The notes: a model not told the origin generated them from the letters alone. DNA of 64,000 bases from SZUA-545 sp050297855 (GCA_050297855.1 JBNKTC010000010.1:496001-560000); one strand, 5' to 3'. Counted from the stretch's first letter, positions 35,820 to 43,065 are shown. Made by a program: numbers and translations.

Positions 35820-36062
35820 ATGACGCCCATGCTCTACTTCGACACCGCCGCCGGACGCTTCGAGGTGGCCCAGGACGACGCCCACCGTTTCCACGTACTC
35901 TACGCCGGAGAGAGCCTGACCGACGCGGGCAACCTCGCCGACGCCATCGAGTCCTTCGTCCACGAAAGCGGCTTTTCCATCATGCACCCGGAGATGGGCG
36001 ACCCGCTGGATGCGTTTGATCTGGGGATTCCCGACGAGCTGGAGGGGTGGAAGCGGTATTGA
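35820..36062 (+). CDS. Hypothetical protein, 80 residues
   Basis: ATG at 35820 with AAGGAA upstream. Acidic, soluble, with a beta-rich start (Met-Leu-Tyr-Phe-Asp-Thr-Ala-Ala-Gly-Arg-Phe-Glu-Val) and a helical second half. No family recognised. GC-rich like the host genome, so it marks the edge of the AT-rich cassette region that begins five bases further on. Divergent from the GGDEF gene. Confidence 0.6.
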   Translation: MTPMLYFDTAAGRFEVAQDDAHRFHVLYAGESLTDAGNLADAIESFVHESGFSIMHPEMGDPLDAFDLGIPDELEGWKRY

Positions 36063-36066
36063 CGGC

Positions 36067-36579
36067 TTACTGACACATTGTGGACGTCAGCTCAAAATCA
36101 TAGGGCATTTTCTTGAGCGTATACTCATAACCGTTGACCACGGAACGATATCGCATCATGTCGTTAGTGAGTTCAAGAATCGTATAGCCGTCATAATTGT
36201 TCGCATTGGATGGATCCGAAGGTTGAAACTGATTCGTTGCCTTGACCCAGCCCCGGAACATTGTAAAATAGATGGATCCGGAAACCCCCCAATGACCGAC
36301 TTCTTTCTGTTCATCAAAAGTACCATCTGCATTACATGTAATGAAATGCTCAAAGTAGGTCCCATCCGTTGCCCGAACCATTAGCTCTTGCCGTGTTCTG
36401 CCATCTTCGGTCGGTTGATGACCATACCACTTGCCCAACATCAGATCATACCGTTCCTGGTCAGTAGGCTCAACCACTTTCATGTTCTTAATCTCTTTCG
36501 TTGACGTCAGTGTATCTTTCGTACCACACCCCATAACCAAGATTCCACACAGAAGTAAAAATAGTCCTTGTCTATACAT
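36067..36579 (-). CDS. Hypothetical lipoprotein (cassette gene)
   Basis: 170 residues. Signal with lipobox Val-Met-Gly-Cys near residue 18, then a beta-rich domain with Leu-Gly-Lys-Trp-Tyr-Gly and repeated Gly-Thr-Tyr/Gly-Thr-Phe turns that recall small lipocalin-like or META-type folds; no family assigned with confidence. Clearly more AT-rich than flanking genes. ATG at 36579 has AAGGAA six bases upstream. It is the last gene of a minus-strand run in which each gene follows an attC-like hairpin. Its own downstream attC is missing; its stop lies four bases from the host-type gene at 35820. Confidence 0.7.
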   Translation of the reverse strand: MYRQGLFLLLCGILVMGCGTKDTLTSTKEIKNMKVVEPTDQERYDLMLGKWYGHQPTEDGRTRQELMVRATDGTYFEHFITCNADGTFDEQKEVGHWGVSGSIYFTMFRGWVKATNQFQPSDPSNANNYDGYTILELTNDMMRYRSVVNGYEYTLKKMPYDFELTSTMCQ

Positions 36580-36641
36580 CACGTATTCCTTATTATTTTA
36601 TTGTTGTCACACTCGTTTTTCCTCGTTCCACCTCTCCCGAG

Positions 36642-36713
36642 GTGGAACATTTACATTGAGCAATCAAAAAGCCGTCTGCGGGTTTTTGATTAGTCTCCTT
36701 TGGTTTGTTATGT
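36642..36713 (-). other. attC-like integron recombination site A
   Basis: Read on the minus strand: ACATAAC at the left, then an imperfect inverted repeat (ATCAAAAA...TTTTTGAT around a GC-rich centre), then GCTCA-n8-GTTCCAC. It aligns with site B (36881-36943) in the right half, and AAC/GTT core triplets are at the ends. It lies 4 bases after the stop of the small membrane gene, as expected for a cassette. A perfect 10-bp hairpin (36625-36648) partly overlaps its right end. Confidence 0.6.
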
Positions 36714-36717
36714 ATTT

Positions 36718-36855
36718 TTATTTTCCACGTAATACATAGCCGTACTTCCAAAGAAGTGCAGTAATAAAGAAACAAAAACCTATCAGTATCGCCCATTCAT
36801 AAAGGTTGAGACTCATTATGAAATCCATCCCTCGGGTAAAGTCTCCGAATCTCAT
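36718..36855 (-). CDS. Small membrane protein, 45 residues (cassette gene)
   Basis: ATG at 36855 with AAGGAG 11 bases upstream. One hydrophobic helix (about 20-37: Trp-Ala-Ile-Leu-Ile-Gly-Phe-Cys-Phe-Phe-Ile) and a basic tail ending Arg-Gly-Lys. An alternative ATG ten bases earlier opens a 22-codon frame with the ribosome site too close. The gene fits exactly between the GTTATGC of attC-like site B and the ACATAAC of site A. No family recognised. Confidence 0.55.
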   Translation of the reverse strand: MRFGDFTRGMDFIMSLNLYEWAILIGFCFFITALLWKYGYVLRGK

Positions 36856-36880
36856 CAGTTTTCATGCTCCTTCATTTTAT

Positions 36881-36943
36881 GCATAACGTTTAAAATGAGC
36901 GATCAAAAAGCCGCCGCCTGCGGATTTTTGATCGGTTTTATGT
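36881..36943 (-). other. attC-like integron recombination site B
   Basis: Best match of the set. On the minus strand: ACATAAA, a 9-base arm GATCAAAAA, a GC-rich centre, the arm TTTTTGATC, then GCTCA-n8-AC and core GTTATGC. The GCTCA...AACGTT arrangement is that of standard attC sites. Size (63 bases) is within the normal range. It lies three bases after the stop of the Cys-rich fragment. Confidence 0.65.
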
Positions 36944-36946
36944 GTT

Positions 36947-37066
36947 TCAGTGACATTCATGATTTTCTTTAAACTCATGAGTTGACTGATAATCACATTC
37001 GCATTGATCATAATTGTAACTTCCTCCGCCATCCAGACATTTGTCTACCTCAAAACTTGCAAGCAT
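36947..37066 (-). pseudogene. Cys-rich small ORF, probably 3' fragment of a cassette gene
   Basis: 39 codons from ATG 37066 encode a peptide with Lys-Cys-Leu-Asp-Gly-Gly-Gly-Ser-Tyr-Asn-Tyr-Asp-Gln-Cys-Glu-Cys. This Cys-Leu-Asp-x-Gly-Gly-x-Tyr/Trp-Asp-Tyr pattern is common near the C-terminus of small secreted proteins found in cassette arrays, which normally have a signal peptide. Here the part before it is replaced by a partial attC end (core at 37086-37092), and there is no good ribosome site, so a 5' deletion is the simplest reading. Confidence 0.5.
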
Positions 37067-37094
37067 TGACACTATCAAGTGATTTGTTATACAT

Positions 37095-37553
37095 TTATTT
37101 CTCAATCATTTTCTTTACGAATAAGTACATTCTAGTATAGTAAGGATATGCGTATTTCTCAAAGGTGGTATCTTTTAAATTGTCAAGACTACTTTTAACT
37201 AGAATTCCATTTTTGATTTCAGCAATGTAAATTACTTTGTAATTATGATCATAAAAGACTTGTATATTTCCATGAGATTTTTTACCATTCGACTCGTCAA
37301 AATATGTATTGTTATTATCGACAGCAAGTACATGTCCAAGTTCAGTTTGCATATGTTTAAGAAAATATACATATGGAATATTGTTTTCAATCGCAAAATT
37401 TATATTCTTTATGCGACAGTTTCCTGCAGATTGCATTAATTTACTTTCGGTACCACTAATAGCTTCATATGCAGGTGTAAGCAATAGCAAAATTATAAAT
37501 ATGACAGGAAATGCCATAAAAAGAATACCAATAGTAATGCCAATTTTTTTCAA
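37095..37553 (-). CDS. Hypothetical membrane-anchored protein (cassette gene)
   Basis: 152 residues. N-terminal membrane helix (about 8-28) followed by a mixed soluble domain with two Cys and many Asn/Lys/Tyr; no family recognised. Strongly AT-rich coding, unlike the host. The gene is bracketed on the minus strand by GTTATAC just before its AGAAGG ribosome site and by GTATAAC two bases after its stop, an exact inverted pair with the geometry of an integron cassette. Confidence 0.65.
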   Translation of the reverse strand: MKKIGITIGILFMAFPVIFIILLLLTPAYEAISGTESKLMQSAGNCRIKNINFAIENNIPYVYFLKHMQTELGHVLAVDNNNTYFDESNGKKSHGNIQVFYDHNYKVIYIAEIKNGILVKSSLDNLKDTTFEKYAYPYYTRMYLFVKKMIEK

Positions 37554-37570
37554 TCAATATTTCCTTCTAT

Positions 37571-37638
37571 GTATAACTATTTATTAGCTAACAAAAATGT
37601 TGTGCCATCTATTGAAATTCCTTAATAGCACAACATTT
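37571..37638 (-). other. Partial attC-like site D with 11-bp hairpin
   Basis: On the minus strand, a perfect 11-bp stem (AAATGTTGTGC with GCACAACATTT, 37628-37638 and 37595-37605) is followed by GTTAGC and the core GTTATAC (37577-37571). No matching left-end ATAAC core was found, so this may be a truncated site or a different hairpin. It separates the cassette genes from the MoxR gene. Confidence 0.4.
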
Positions 37639-37731
37639 CAATACAACCAATATAGCAACAAACAACTTAACCAAACGGATTGAAACAGAAGATGCCGTCA
37701 AAGACGGCGAAAGAAAAAGAGGGAAACGCGC

Positions 37732-38742
37732 CTAGATAATGTACTCGCCGTACTTTTCCAGCCATGCGTTGAAGTCCGCGTGCAGCGCCAGCGACTCGTC
37801 CTTGACGATGACGTCCTTGATGAGCATCACACCGAACTCCGTCGGGAGGGTCTCGCTGAAGCCGAAGACGTGGCCTTTGTGGGTGTCGGAACCGTCGAAG
37901 TACTCCACCAGTGCGGAGACAAGCGCGTAGAGGAGCGCGGGTTCGTTCTTGATCTCGGGGTAGTGCCCCTCGTAGATCGCCGCGACGTCGGGGAGCTCTT
38001 CGTAGACCTTGACGTAGGAGGTGAACTCGATGCCCGCGCTGTAGCCGATGGTCCCGTAGATGATGGGCGCGATCTTGTTGATCTCGGTGCCGGTTTTGAG
38101 GATGTTCGAGAGCATGTGGTAGCTCCGGGGCGTCGCGAAGGCAGGGTTGGCGTCGTCCTCGACCACCGGTTCGGTGGAGAGCAGATCGGGGCGGAAGCCC
38201 AGAAAGCCGATGACAAAGGGGTGGAGGTTGGCCTTGATGGCAAAGAGCTTGAAGTCGTCGAAACGCGCCTGAACATGCAGGTGCACCATCCGGTTCGCCA
38301 GCGGTGTAGGGAGACGGAAGACGACGCCGCGGTCACTGACGCGGTTACCGGCACAGACGATGCGCCACCCCTCGGGAAGACTGTACTCCCCCATCTTGCG
38401 ATTGAGCACCAGCTGGTAGATCGCCGCCTGTACCGACGGCGGAGCGGAGTTGAGCTCGTCGAGGAACAGAATGCCCCTGGAGTCGGGATCGTTGGGGAAG
38501 AAAACCGGCGGCATCCAGACGGTCTGGTCCTCCTTAATGGAGGGTACGCCCCGCAAGTCCACCGGGTCCATCTGCGAAAGACGCACGTCGACCAGCTCCA
38601 GGCCGTTTTGTTCCGCCACGTCGGCGACGATGTAGGACTTCCCGATCCCCGGGCTGCCGTGGATGAAGACCGGGGTGTCGGTCTCTATCAGGGTGTCGAG
38701 GTAGGTGTAGAGTTCGGTCGTCGAAATGCTGGGGGTGGTCAT
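37732..38742 (-). CDS. MoxR-family AAA+ ATPase
   Basis: 336 residues. Walker A Gly-Ser-Pro-Gly-Ile-Gly-Lys-Ser near residue 29, Walker B Ile-Leu-Phe-Leu-Asp-Glu-Leu-Asn near 92, and sensor-1 Ala-Gly-Asn-Arg near 131. MoxR ATPases pair with VWA proteins to insert metals or mature enzyme complexes. The obvious partner is the VWA protein at 32629-33786, now about 4 kb away across the cassette region and a GGDEF gene. It lies downstream of the nifQ-like, flavodiiron and ferredoxin genes on the same strand. Confidence 0.87.
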   Translation of the reverse strand: MTTPSISTTELYTYLDTLIETDTPVFIHGSPGIGKSYIVADVAEQNGLELVDVRLSQMDPVDLRGVPSIKEDQTVWMPPVFFPNDPDSRGILFLDELNSAPPSVQAAIYQLVLNRKMGEYSLPEGWRIVCAGNRVSDRGVVFRLPTPLANRMVHLHVQARFDDFKLFAIKANLHPFVIGFLGFRPDLLSTEPVVEDDANPAFATPRSYHMLSNILKTGTEINKIAPIIYGTIGYSAGIEFTSYVKVYEELPDVAAIYEGHYPEIKNEPALLYALVSALVEYFDGSDTHKGHVFGFSETLPTEFGVMLIKDVIVKDESLALHADFNAWLEKYGEYII

Positions 38743-38848
38743 AGGTGTTCTGTCCTGAGTATGAAAATAGTGTGCCGGGTAATTACGCGCTCATTTTTTT
38801 CTGTTGCTGTACGCCGCAGGAGCGAAGCCCCTCCGGTGCTAAAAAGAT

Positions 38849-39178
38849 TCACGCGCTCATCTCGGCGAGGATGCATTTGAAACAGGTCGCCTGGTCGTCG
38901 CAGGAAGCGCAGGCGGGAGCGACTTTGCCGATCTCGTCGTAGATGAACTTCTTCCAGAGCTTATCCTTGGGCTTCATCACCGCGAGGGTCGGGAAGTTCT
39001 TCTTCATAAAGCGCCCCATCTCGGTCCGGCTGCGAAACCCGAGGTCCGAGTAGAGATGTCCCATCTCCAAAGAGGTGCGCGCCACCAGCGGGGCGAGAAT
39101 GTGTTGGGCCTGCCCATTGACGGCATGGGACGCCAGCAGGGCTCTGACTTCTTCGTACATCACTTCATGGTCTACCAT
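38849..39178 (-). CDS. nifQ: NifQ-like molybdenum-handling protein
   Basis: 109 residues matching the C-terminal two thirds of NifQ: Leu-Gly-Phe-Arg-Ser-Arg-Thr-Glu-Met, Phe-Pro-Thr-Leu-Ala, Trp-Lys-Lys-Phe-Ile-Tyr and a four-Cys end Cys-x2-Cys-x5-Cys-x2-Cys (NifQ normally has Cys-x4-Cys-x2-Cys-x5-Cys). NifQ delivers molybdenum for nitrogenase cofactor synthesis. ATG at 39178 has GGAGG six bases upstream. It has its own -24/-12-like element at 39209-39224, overlapping the end of the flavodiiron gene. Shorter than typical NifQ and with altered Cys spacing, so function is likely but not certain. Confidence 0.72.
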   Translation of the reverse strand: MVDHEVMYEEVRALLASHAVNGQAQHILAPLVARTSLEMGHLYSDLGFRSRTEMGRFMKKNFPTLAVMKPKDKLWKKFIYDEIGKVAPACASCDDQATCFKCILAEMSA

Positions 39179-39208
39179 CACACACCTCCGTATGTCATCC
39201 GTTCCGTA

Positions 39209-39224
39209 TGCATCGGCTGTTCTA
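39209..39224 (-). promoter_or_regulatory. nif-type -24/-12 element upstream of nifQ-like gene
   Basis: Minus strand TAGAACAGCCGATGCA. The TAG is also the stop codon of the flavodiiron gene. The predicted start of transcription is about 20 bases before the nifQ-like ATG. One of five matches to TAGAACRNNNNWTGCA in the window. Confidence 0.6.
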
Positions 39225-40451
39225 CAGCTCGATCTCCACCATCTTGCCCATGGCGATCTCCGCCACTTCGCCGCCGAACTCGAAACACTGCTTGAGCTCC
39301 TCGTCGGTTGGAATCAGCTTGATCTTGAGCGGGTCGACCGGCAGACGGAACTTCAGCCCCCGCATCCGCTCGTGCAGCATCTCCGGGGCCTCTCCCGTCC
39401 AGCCGTAGGAGCCGAAGGTCGCTCCCACCTTGCCGCCGCTTTCGAGGTAGCACATGCACGAGAGCAGGTCCCAGGCCGGTTTGACCGCGTCGCCGTTGAT
39501 CGTCGGCGAGCCGATCACCACCGCGTCGGACTCTTCGAGCAGGTCGATCATGTTAGCGATCTCCAGCGACGCAAGGTCGTACATACTCGCCCGGATGCCA
39601 TCGACCGAGTCCGCACCCTCCATGATCTTCTCCGCCATCTTGTGGGTGTTGTCGTAGCTGGAGATGTAGAAGACCGAGAGCATCTTGGTGTCGAATTCGT
39701 TCTTGCGGAACTTCGCTTCGGAGCTCCATGAAGCATACTTGTCGATGTAGTAGAAAGGGTTGGTCCGCAGGATCGGGCCGTGCAGCGGCGCGATCATCTC
39801 GATCTGGAACTGCTTGTAGAGCTTGAGCGCCTGCAGGACATACTGCTTGAAGGGGCGCATGATGTGATCGTAGTAGTACTTGAAGGCGTAGGAGAAGTCC
39901 CCTACTTCGTCATCGAAAAGCCGCTCGTCGTAGTAGTGGCTGCCGAAGACATCACCGCTGAAGAGCAGCTGGTTTTCGTGCAGATAGGAGCTCATCGTGT
40001 CGGGCCAGTGCAGGAACGGCGTACTCAGAAACTCAAGGGTCTTGTCGCCAAGTGAAATGGTTTTGCCCGTGTTGGCGACTTCGAACGCGATATCCTGCTT
40101 CACCAGGCTCTTGAGCATCATCACCGCCCGCCCGGAGATGATGAGCCGCGCCTGAGGCGCACGCTCCATCAGCTCGATCAGCGCCCCGGAGTGGTCGGGT
40201 TCGAGATGGTGCAGTACGATGTACTTGATCTCGGAGTAGTCGCAGACCCGTTCCAGACGTTTGAAAAAGATGTCGGAGAACTCTTTTTTAACCGTATCGA
40301 GCACGGCGACGCCCTCGCTGCCGCGCACGACGTAGCTGTTGTAGGAGCTGCCGTTGGCGGTCTTCATGATAATGTCGAACGTCCGGATTTTCGGGTCGAA
40401 GGCCCCGACGAAATGAACCCCGTCGGAGACGGGTACGATCTCACCCAGCAT
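39222..40451 (-). CDS. Flavodiiron protein (FprA/NorV-type A)
   Basis: 409 residues. An N-terminal metallo-beta-lactamase-like domain with diiron motif His-His-Leu-Glu-Pro-Asp-His near residue 80, then a C-terminal flavodoxin domain starting near 255 (Ile-Ser-Ser-Tyr-Asp-Asn-Thr-His). Reduces O2 to water, or NO to N2O, in the cytosol with electrons from a ferredoxin or rubredoxin. ATG at 40451 has GGAGG upstream; the longer frame upstream overlaps the ferredoxin gene. The ferredoxin gene ends ten bases before it and is the likely electron donor. In a nif regulon it would protect nitrogenase from oxygen. Confidence 0.9.
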   Translation of the reverse strand: MLGEIVPVSDGVHFVGAFDPKIRTFDIIMKTANGSSYNSYVVRGSEGVAVLDTVKKEFSDIFFKRLERVCDYSEIKYIVLHHLEPDHSGALIELMERAPQARLIISGRAVMMLKSLVKQDIAFEVANTGKTISLGDKTLEFLSTPFLHWPDTMSSYLHENQLLFSGDVFGSHYYDERLFDDEVGDFSYAFKYYYDHIMRPFKQYVLQALKLYKQFQIEMIAPLHGPILRTNPFYYIDKYASWSSEAKFRKNEFDTKMLSVFYISSYDNTHKMAEKIMEGADSVDGIRASMYDLASLEIANMIDLLEESDAVVIGSPTINGDAVKPAWDLLSCMCYLESGGKVGATFGSYGWTGEAPEMLHERMRGLKFRLPVDPLKIKLIPTDEELKQCFEFGGEVAEIAMGKMVEIEL

Positions 40452-40461
40452 ACGCCCTCCT

Positions 40462-40764
40462 CTACCGGTACGCGATGACGATCTCGCCGTCATCGGATGC
40501 GACTGTGCACTGGCAGAGCAGGCGCAGCTGTTCGGGGTGTTCTTCGAGGATGCCGTCAAGCATCGCAAGCGCCCGGGCTTCTTTCTCGTTGCGGGGGGTC
40601 AGATACTCCATCCCCGACTCCACATGGGCGACGCAGGTGGCGCAATCGCCGACCCGGCACCCGAATTCCATGGACGCCCCGGTCTTGGTCGCGATCTTCC
40701 GCAAGGTCGTTCCAGCGGGGGCTGTCACTTTGATGTTGTCACTTTTGAGCAGAACGGTAGCCAT
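40462..40764 (-). CDS. [2Fe-2S] plant-type ferredoxin
   Basis: 100 residues. Cluster ligands Cys-x4... in Gly-Cys-Arg-Val-Gly-Asp-Cys-Ala-Thr-Cys, and a fourth Cys in Leu-Cys-Gln-Cys near residue 80. Cytosolic one-electron carrier. ATG at 40764 has AAAGG six bases upstream; the 115-codon longer frame is rejected because the promoter element at 40796-40811 would lie inside it. Heads an operon with the flavodiiron gene. Confidence 0.87.
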   Translation of the reverse strand: MATVLLKSDNIKVTAPAGTTLRKIATKTGASMEFGCRVGDCATCVAHVESGMEYLTPRNEKEARALAMLDGILEEHPEQLRLLCQCTVASDDGEIVIAYR

Positions 40765-40795
40765 TTTCATCCTTTGTTCTTGCTGGGAATAGGCA

Positions 40796-40811
40796 TGCAT
40801 ATACTGTTCTA
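40796..40811 (-). promoter_or_regulatory. nif-type -24/-12 element upstream of ferredoxin operon
   Basis: Minus strand TAGAACAGTATATGCA. The predicted transcription start lies about 20 bases before the ferredoxin ATG. Same element and spacing as those upstream of nifU and the thiol peroxidase. Confidence 0.65.
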
Positions 40812-41038
40812 TCATGAAACAAATATCTATAAGTTATAGTGATTTTTTTGTGTTGAATGTTCTTTATTTAAAACCAATGTTCCCTTTTTTCTTTCCGAAC
40901 GAAAAGAAAAAACCGAACCGCAAAAAAGAAACGTTTCGCTGCGCTGGCTGTCACCTGGAAGGTGCGACTCGACAGTGATAGGGATTATGCAGGGTAGGTG
41001 TGAAGAACTGGGCCCCGCACCTGTGGTTGTGGCGCTCT

Positions 41039-41159
41039 GTCATTCCGAACCTCGAGGAAACATCGCTTCGCGAGCGGTACCCTTGTTTTGATCCGGAATC
41101 CATGCCTTTTGGCTATTGAATACGAAAGGCATGTATCCTGAATTGAGTCCAGGATGACG
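41039..41159. repeat. Palindromic dispersed element, copy 2
   Basis: Same end sequences as the element at 31739-31853 (GTCATTCCG at the left, CAGGATGAC at the right, inner ATCCATGCC and GGCATGTAT). The left arm carries an extra insertion of about 35 bases (41051-41085). No coding potential. Confidence 0.7.
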
Positions 41160-41228
41160 GTGGAGTAGAAAGGCAGCAGTTTCGCTCCAGCGAAACTCAA
41201 TCCAATTCTAAATGCGTTCCCCAATAGC

Positions 41229-41379
41229 GCTTTCCGTGCTTTGAGCGGCTGGCAACTTCTTTCTCCTTCGCGTGAAGAAAACACAACTGTTTGACCGAAG
41301 GGAGTTTTGTGTTTTTAGCGAAGGAGGAAGAAGTTGACAGGAACTTGCAGCCAGCAAGCCGCTCAACCGCACGGAGAGG
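41229..41379. repeat. Long inverted repeat of about 150 bases
   Basis: Arms such as TTGAGCGGCTGG (41241) with the distal GCCGCTCAA (41358-41366), CAACTTCTT with AAGAAGTTG, CTCCTTCGC with GCGAAGGAG and AAAACACAACT with AGTTTTGTG pair in order across a short loop near 41298. Outer CTTTCCGTGC also pairs with GCACGGAGAG. A transcript from either strand would be one long hairpin. A second short stem (ACTTTTTT/AAAAAAGT) follows at 41390-41414. No ORF. Nature unknown. Confidence 0.7.
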
Positions 41380-41447
41380 TTTTTTGCTTACTTTTTTGAC
41401 GGCACAAAAAAGTAAGGGGCATGGTCAGAAAAATATCTAAACTTAGA

Positions 41448-41488
41448 CTCCCAAGCTGGCACTTTCAAGCCAGTAAAAAGCTTGGGAG
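41448..41488. terminator. Hairpin downstream of 107-residue gene
   Basis: Perfect 10-bp stem CTCCCAAGCT/AGCTTGGGAG with inner pairing GGC/GCC. It lies 12 bases beyond the stop of the minus-strand gene at 41501 and could end that operon. No clear T-run follows on that strand. Confidence 0.4.
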
Positions 41489-41500
41489 CCAGCCCATCAA

Positions 41501-41824
41501 CTAAGACTTTTTCGAATAAAACAACCGCAAATAATCATACACATCACTCAGAAAAAAACGCCGATTGTCCCGCTCCTCGAAATGCCCGACCCACCCCGGG
41601 TCTCCCTCCCCCGTCAACCGACTCGGCAACACAAACTCGTTGTAAGGCAGGTGCGGCTTCAGCGGACCACAGGTGTTGATGGCGTCCACCACCGCATCGA
41701 AGATCGCATCGAGCGTTTCCCTGTTTTCGTCGAGATAAAGCTTGCCGTCGCGGCGATAGAAACGGAAGATATTGAGAATCGCGTCCGCTTCGGCCTGGAT
41801 GGCGGGATCGGTGGTAAATGTCAT
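41501..41824 (-). CDS. Hypothetical protein, 107 residues
   Basis: Acidic helical protein with aromatic-rich C-terminus (Arg-Arg-Phe-Phe-Leu-Ser-Asp-Val-Tyr-Asp-Tyr-Leu-Arg-Leu-Phe-Tyr). No family recognised. Its start overlaps the stop of the tandem nitroreductase gene by four bases (ATGA), so it is translationally coupled and probably works with it. Last gene of the tpx-ankyrin-nitroreductase operon. Confidence 0.65.
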   Translation of the reverse strand: MTFTTDPAIQAEADAILNIFRFYRRDGKLYLDENRETLDAIFDAVVDAINTCGPLKPHLPYNEFVLPSRLTGEGDPGWVGHFEERDNRRFFLSDVYDYLRLFYSKKS

Positions 41825-43065
41825 GAAGTACCTTTGTCGTGGTCGTGACCAATGACCAACGCATAGAGAATGTAGTTGTCAGTATCGAGGAATTTCTGGA
41901 GTTTGCGGTCGTAAAAAGCGCCGACCCCGCTGAAGCCGAGTCGGTTGATCTGTGCGTGAAGATGCAGGGAATGAGCGAAGGACCCTGCGGTGATAAGGGT
42001 GTCAGCGCAGAACGCGGAGGCGCTGACGATCAATACTAAGGATGAAGTAGACACAAACCGTTGGTCGACCAGGAGACTGGCAACCAAATCGTGAAACATG
42101 CCTTCACGCACCAACCGACTCCCTTCATAGAGCCCGGGTTTCAGTGCTTCACCCCGCAGCACGAAAGAGTGACAGACAAGCGGCTGCGGCGGCTGTTGTG
42201 CATTTTGCATAAACCATTCCAAATCCTCCTCTGCAAGGGGCGTCGGGGCGAATCTACGGGTGGAACGACGCGTCAGGATCTGCTCCGGGGTTGCCCGCAC
42301 TTCGGCGCCGAGGCACACCCCCGACGCGTCGCCGGGACCAAAGGCCGCCATCATCCCCTTGGGGTCGTCGCAGTAATCCGTCGGCTGTACCCGCATCAGA
42401 GGCGTTTCGAGCGCGTCGCAGGAGCGGGGGTCGACCCTGCCGACCGTTGCCGCGGCAGCGATGTACTCCTCGCCGCCGAATCCCATCACCGAACCCAGAC
42501 GATCCGCGTCAAAACCCGACAAAATTGTCAATTGTTGCGTCGTTGCGACCGCCGCGGCCTGCAGGGCGCCGAGCTGGTGCCCCGCGTCGAGATAGCAGTA
42601 GCGCCACGCCCGTTCGCCATATTTCCAGATGGAGCGGAAGGGCACGACGCTCATCACAAAGAGCATCCCCTTCAGCCGGCCCGAAATACCGACCAGAGGT
42701 TCGAGCCCTTCACCCTCCACCTCTTTAAGTAACACAATTCGGTTGCGGCGGGCATCGACGTGGTAGATACCGCCGATGACCCCCTTGATCCCGCGAATCT
42801 GCACATAAAGTTCGATGGGGTGGAGGTTCCCGGCGGAGGGGGTATTGAGCCGGCGATAGGGACGCCCGCCGATCTCCTGCTCGGAGGTGACACAGCGCGC
42901 CAGGGCGATGGTCTGCAGCGCCTCGCAGGTGTCGACGTCGTAACCGAACAGAGCGTCGGGATAACGTTTGAAAAGCGACGGCTGCATACTCCAGTCGATG
43001 AAGCCCGTCGCCTGCGCCGCACGCAGCGGGGTAAGTGCAGTACGGTGATAGAGGGAATCAGGCAT
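41821..43065 (-). CDS. Tandem nitroreductase-family (SagB/ThcOx-like) oxidoreductase
   Basis: 414 residues with two nitroreductase-like halves. The first (about 65-215) has Pro-Ser-Ala-Gly-Asn-Leu-His-Pro-Ile-Glu, a SagB/ThcOx FMN-binding motif. The second (about 265-405) starts Arg-Arg-Ser-Thr-Arg-Arg-Phe-Ala and lacks the full motif, so only one half may bind flavin. Substrate unknown; no precursor peptide or cyclodehydratase of a RiPP cluster is near. ATG at 43065 overlaps the ankyrin gene stop by eight bases. Operon position behind the nif-type promoter at 44106 suggests a nif-linked redox role. Confidence 0.78.
   Translation of the reverse strand: MPDSLYHRTALTPLRAAQATGFIDWSMQPSLFKRYPDALFGYDVDTCEALQTIALARCVTSEQEIGGRPYRRLNTPSAGNLHPIELYVQIRGIKGVIGGIYHVDARRNRIVLLKEVEGEGLEPLVGISGRLKGMLFVMSVVPFRSIWKYGERAWRYCYLDAGHQLGALQAAAVATTQQLTILSGFDADRLGSVMGFGGEEYIAAAATVGRVDPRSCDALETPLMRVQPTDYCDDPKGMMAAFGPGDASGVCLGAEVRATPEQILTRRSTRRFAPTPLAEEDLEWFMQNAQQPPQPLVCHSFVLRGEALKPGLYEGSRLVREGMFHDLVASLLVDQRFVSTSSLVLIVSASAFCADTLITAGSFAHSLHLHAQINRLGFSGVGAFYDRKLQKFLDTDNYILYALVIGHDHDKGTS

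Noticed and set aside
41821..43065. RiPP (thiazole/oxazole) biosynthesis from the SagB-like gene
   Set aside because: No cyclodehydratase (SagC/D) or precursor peptide nearby; the operon context is tpx, ankyrin and an orphan.
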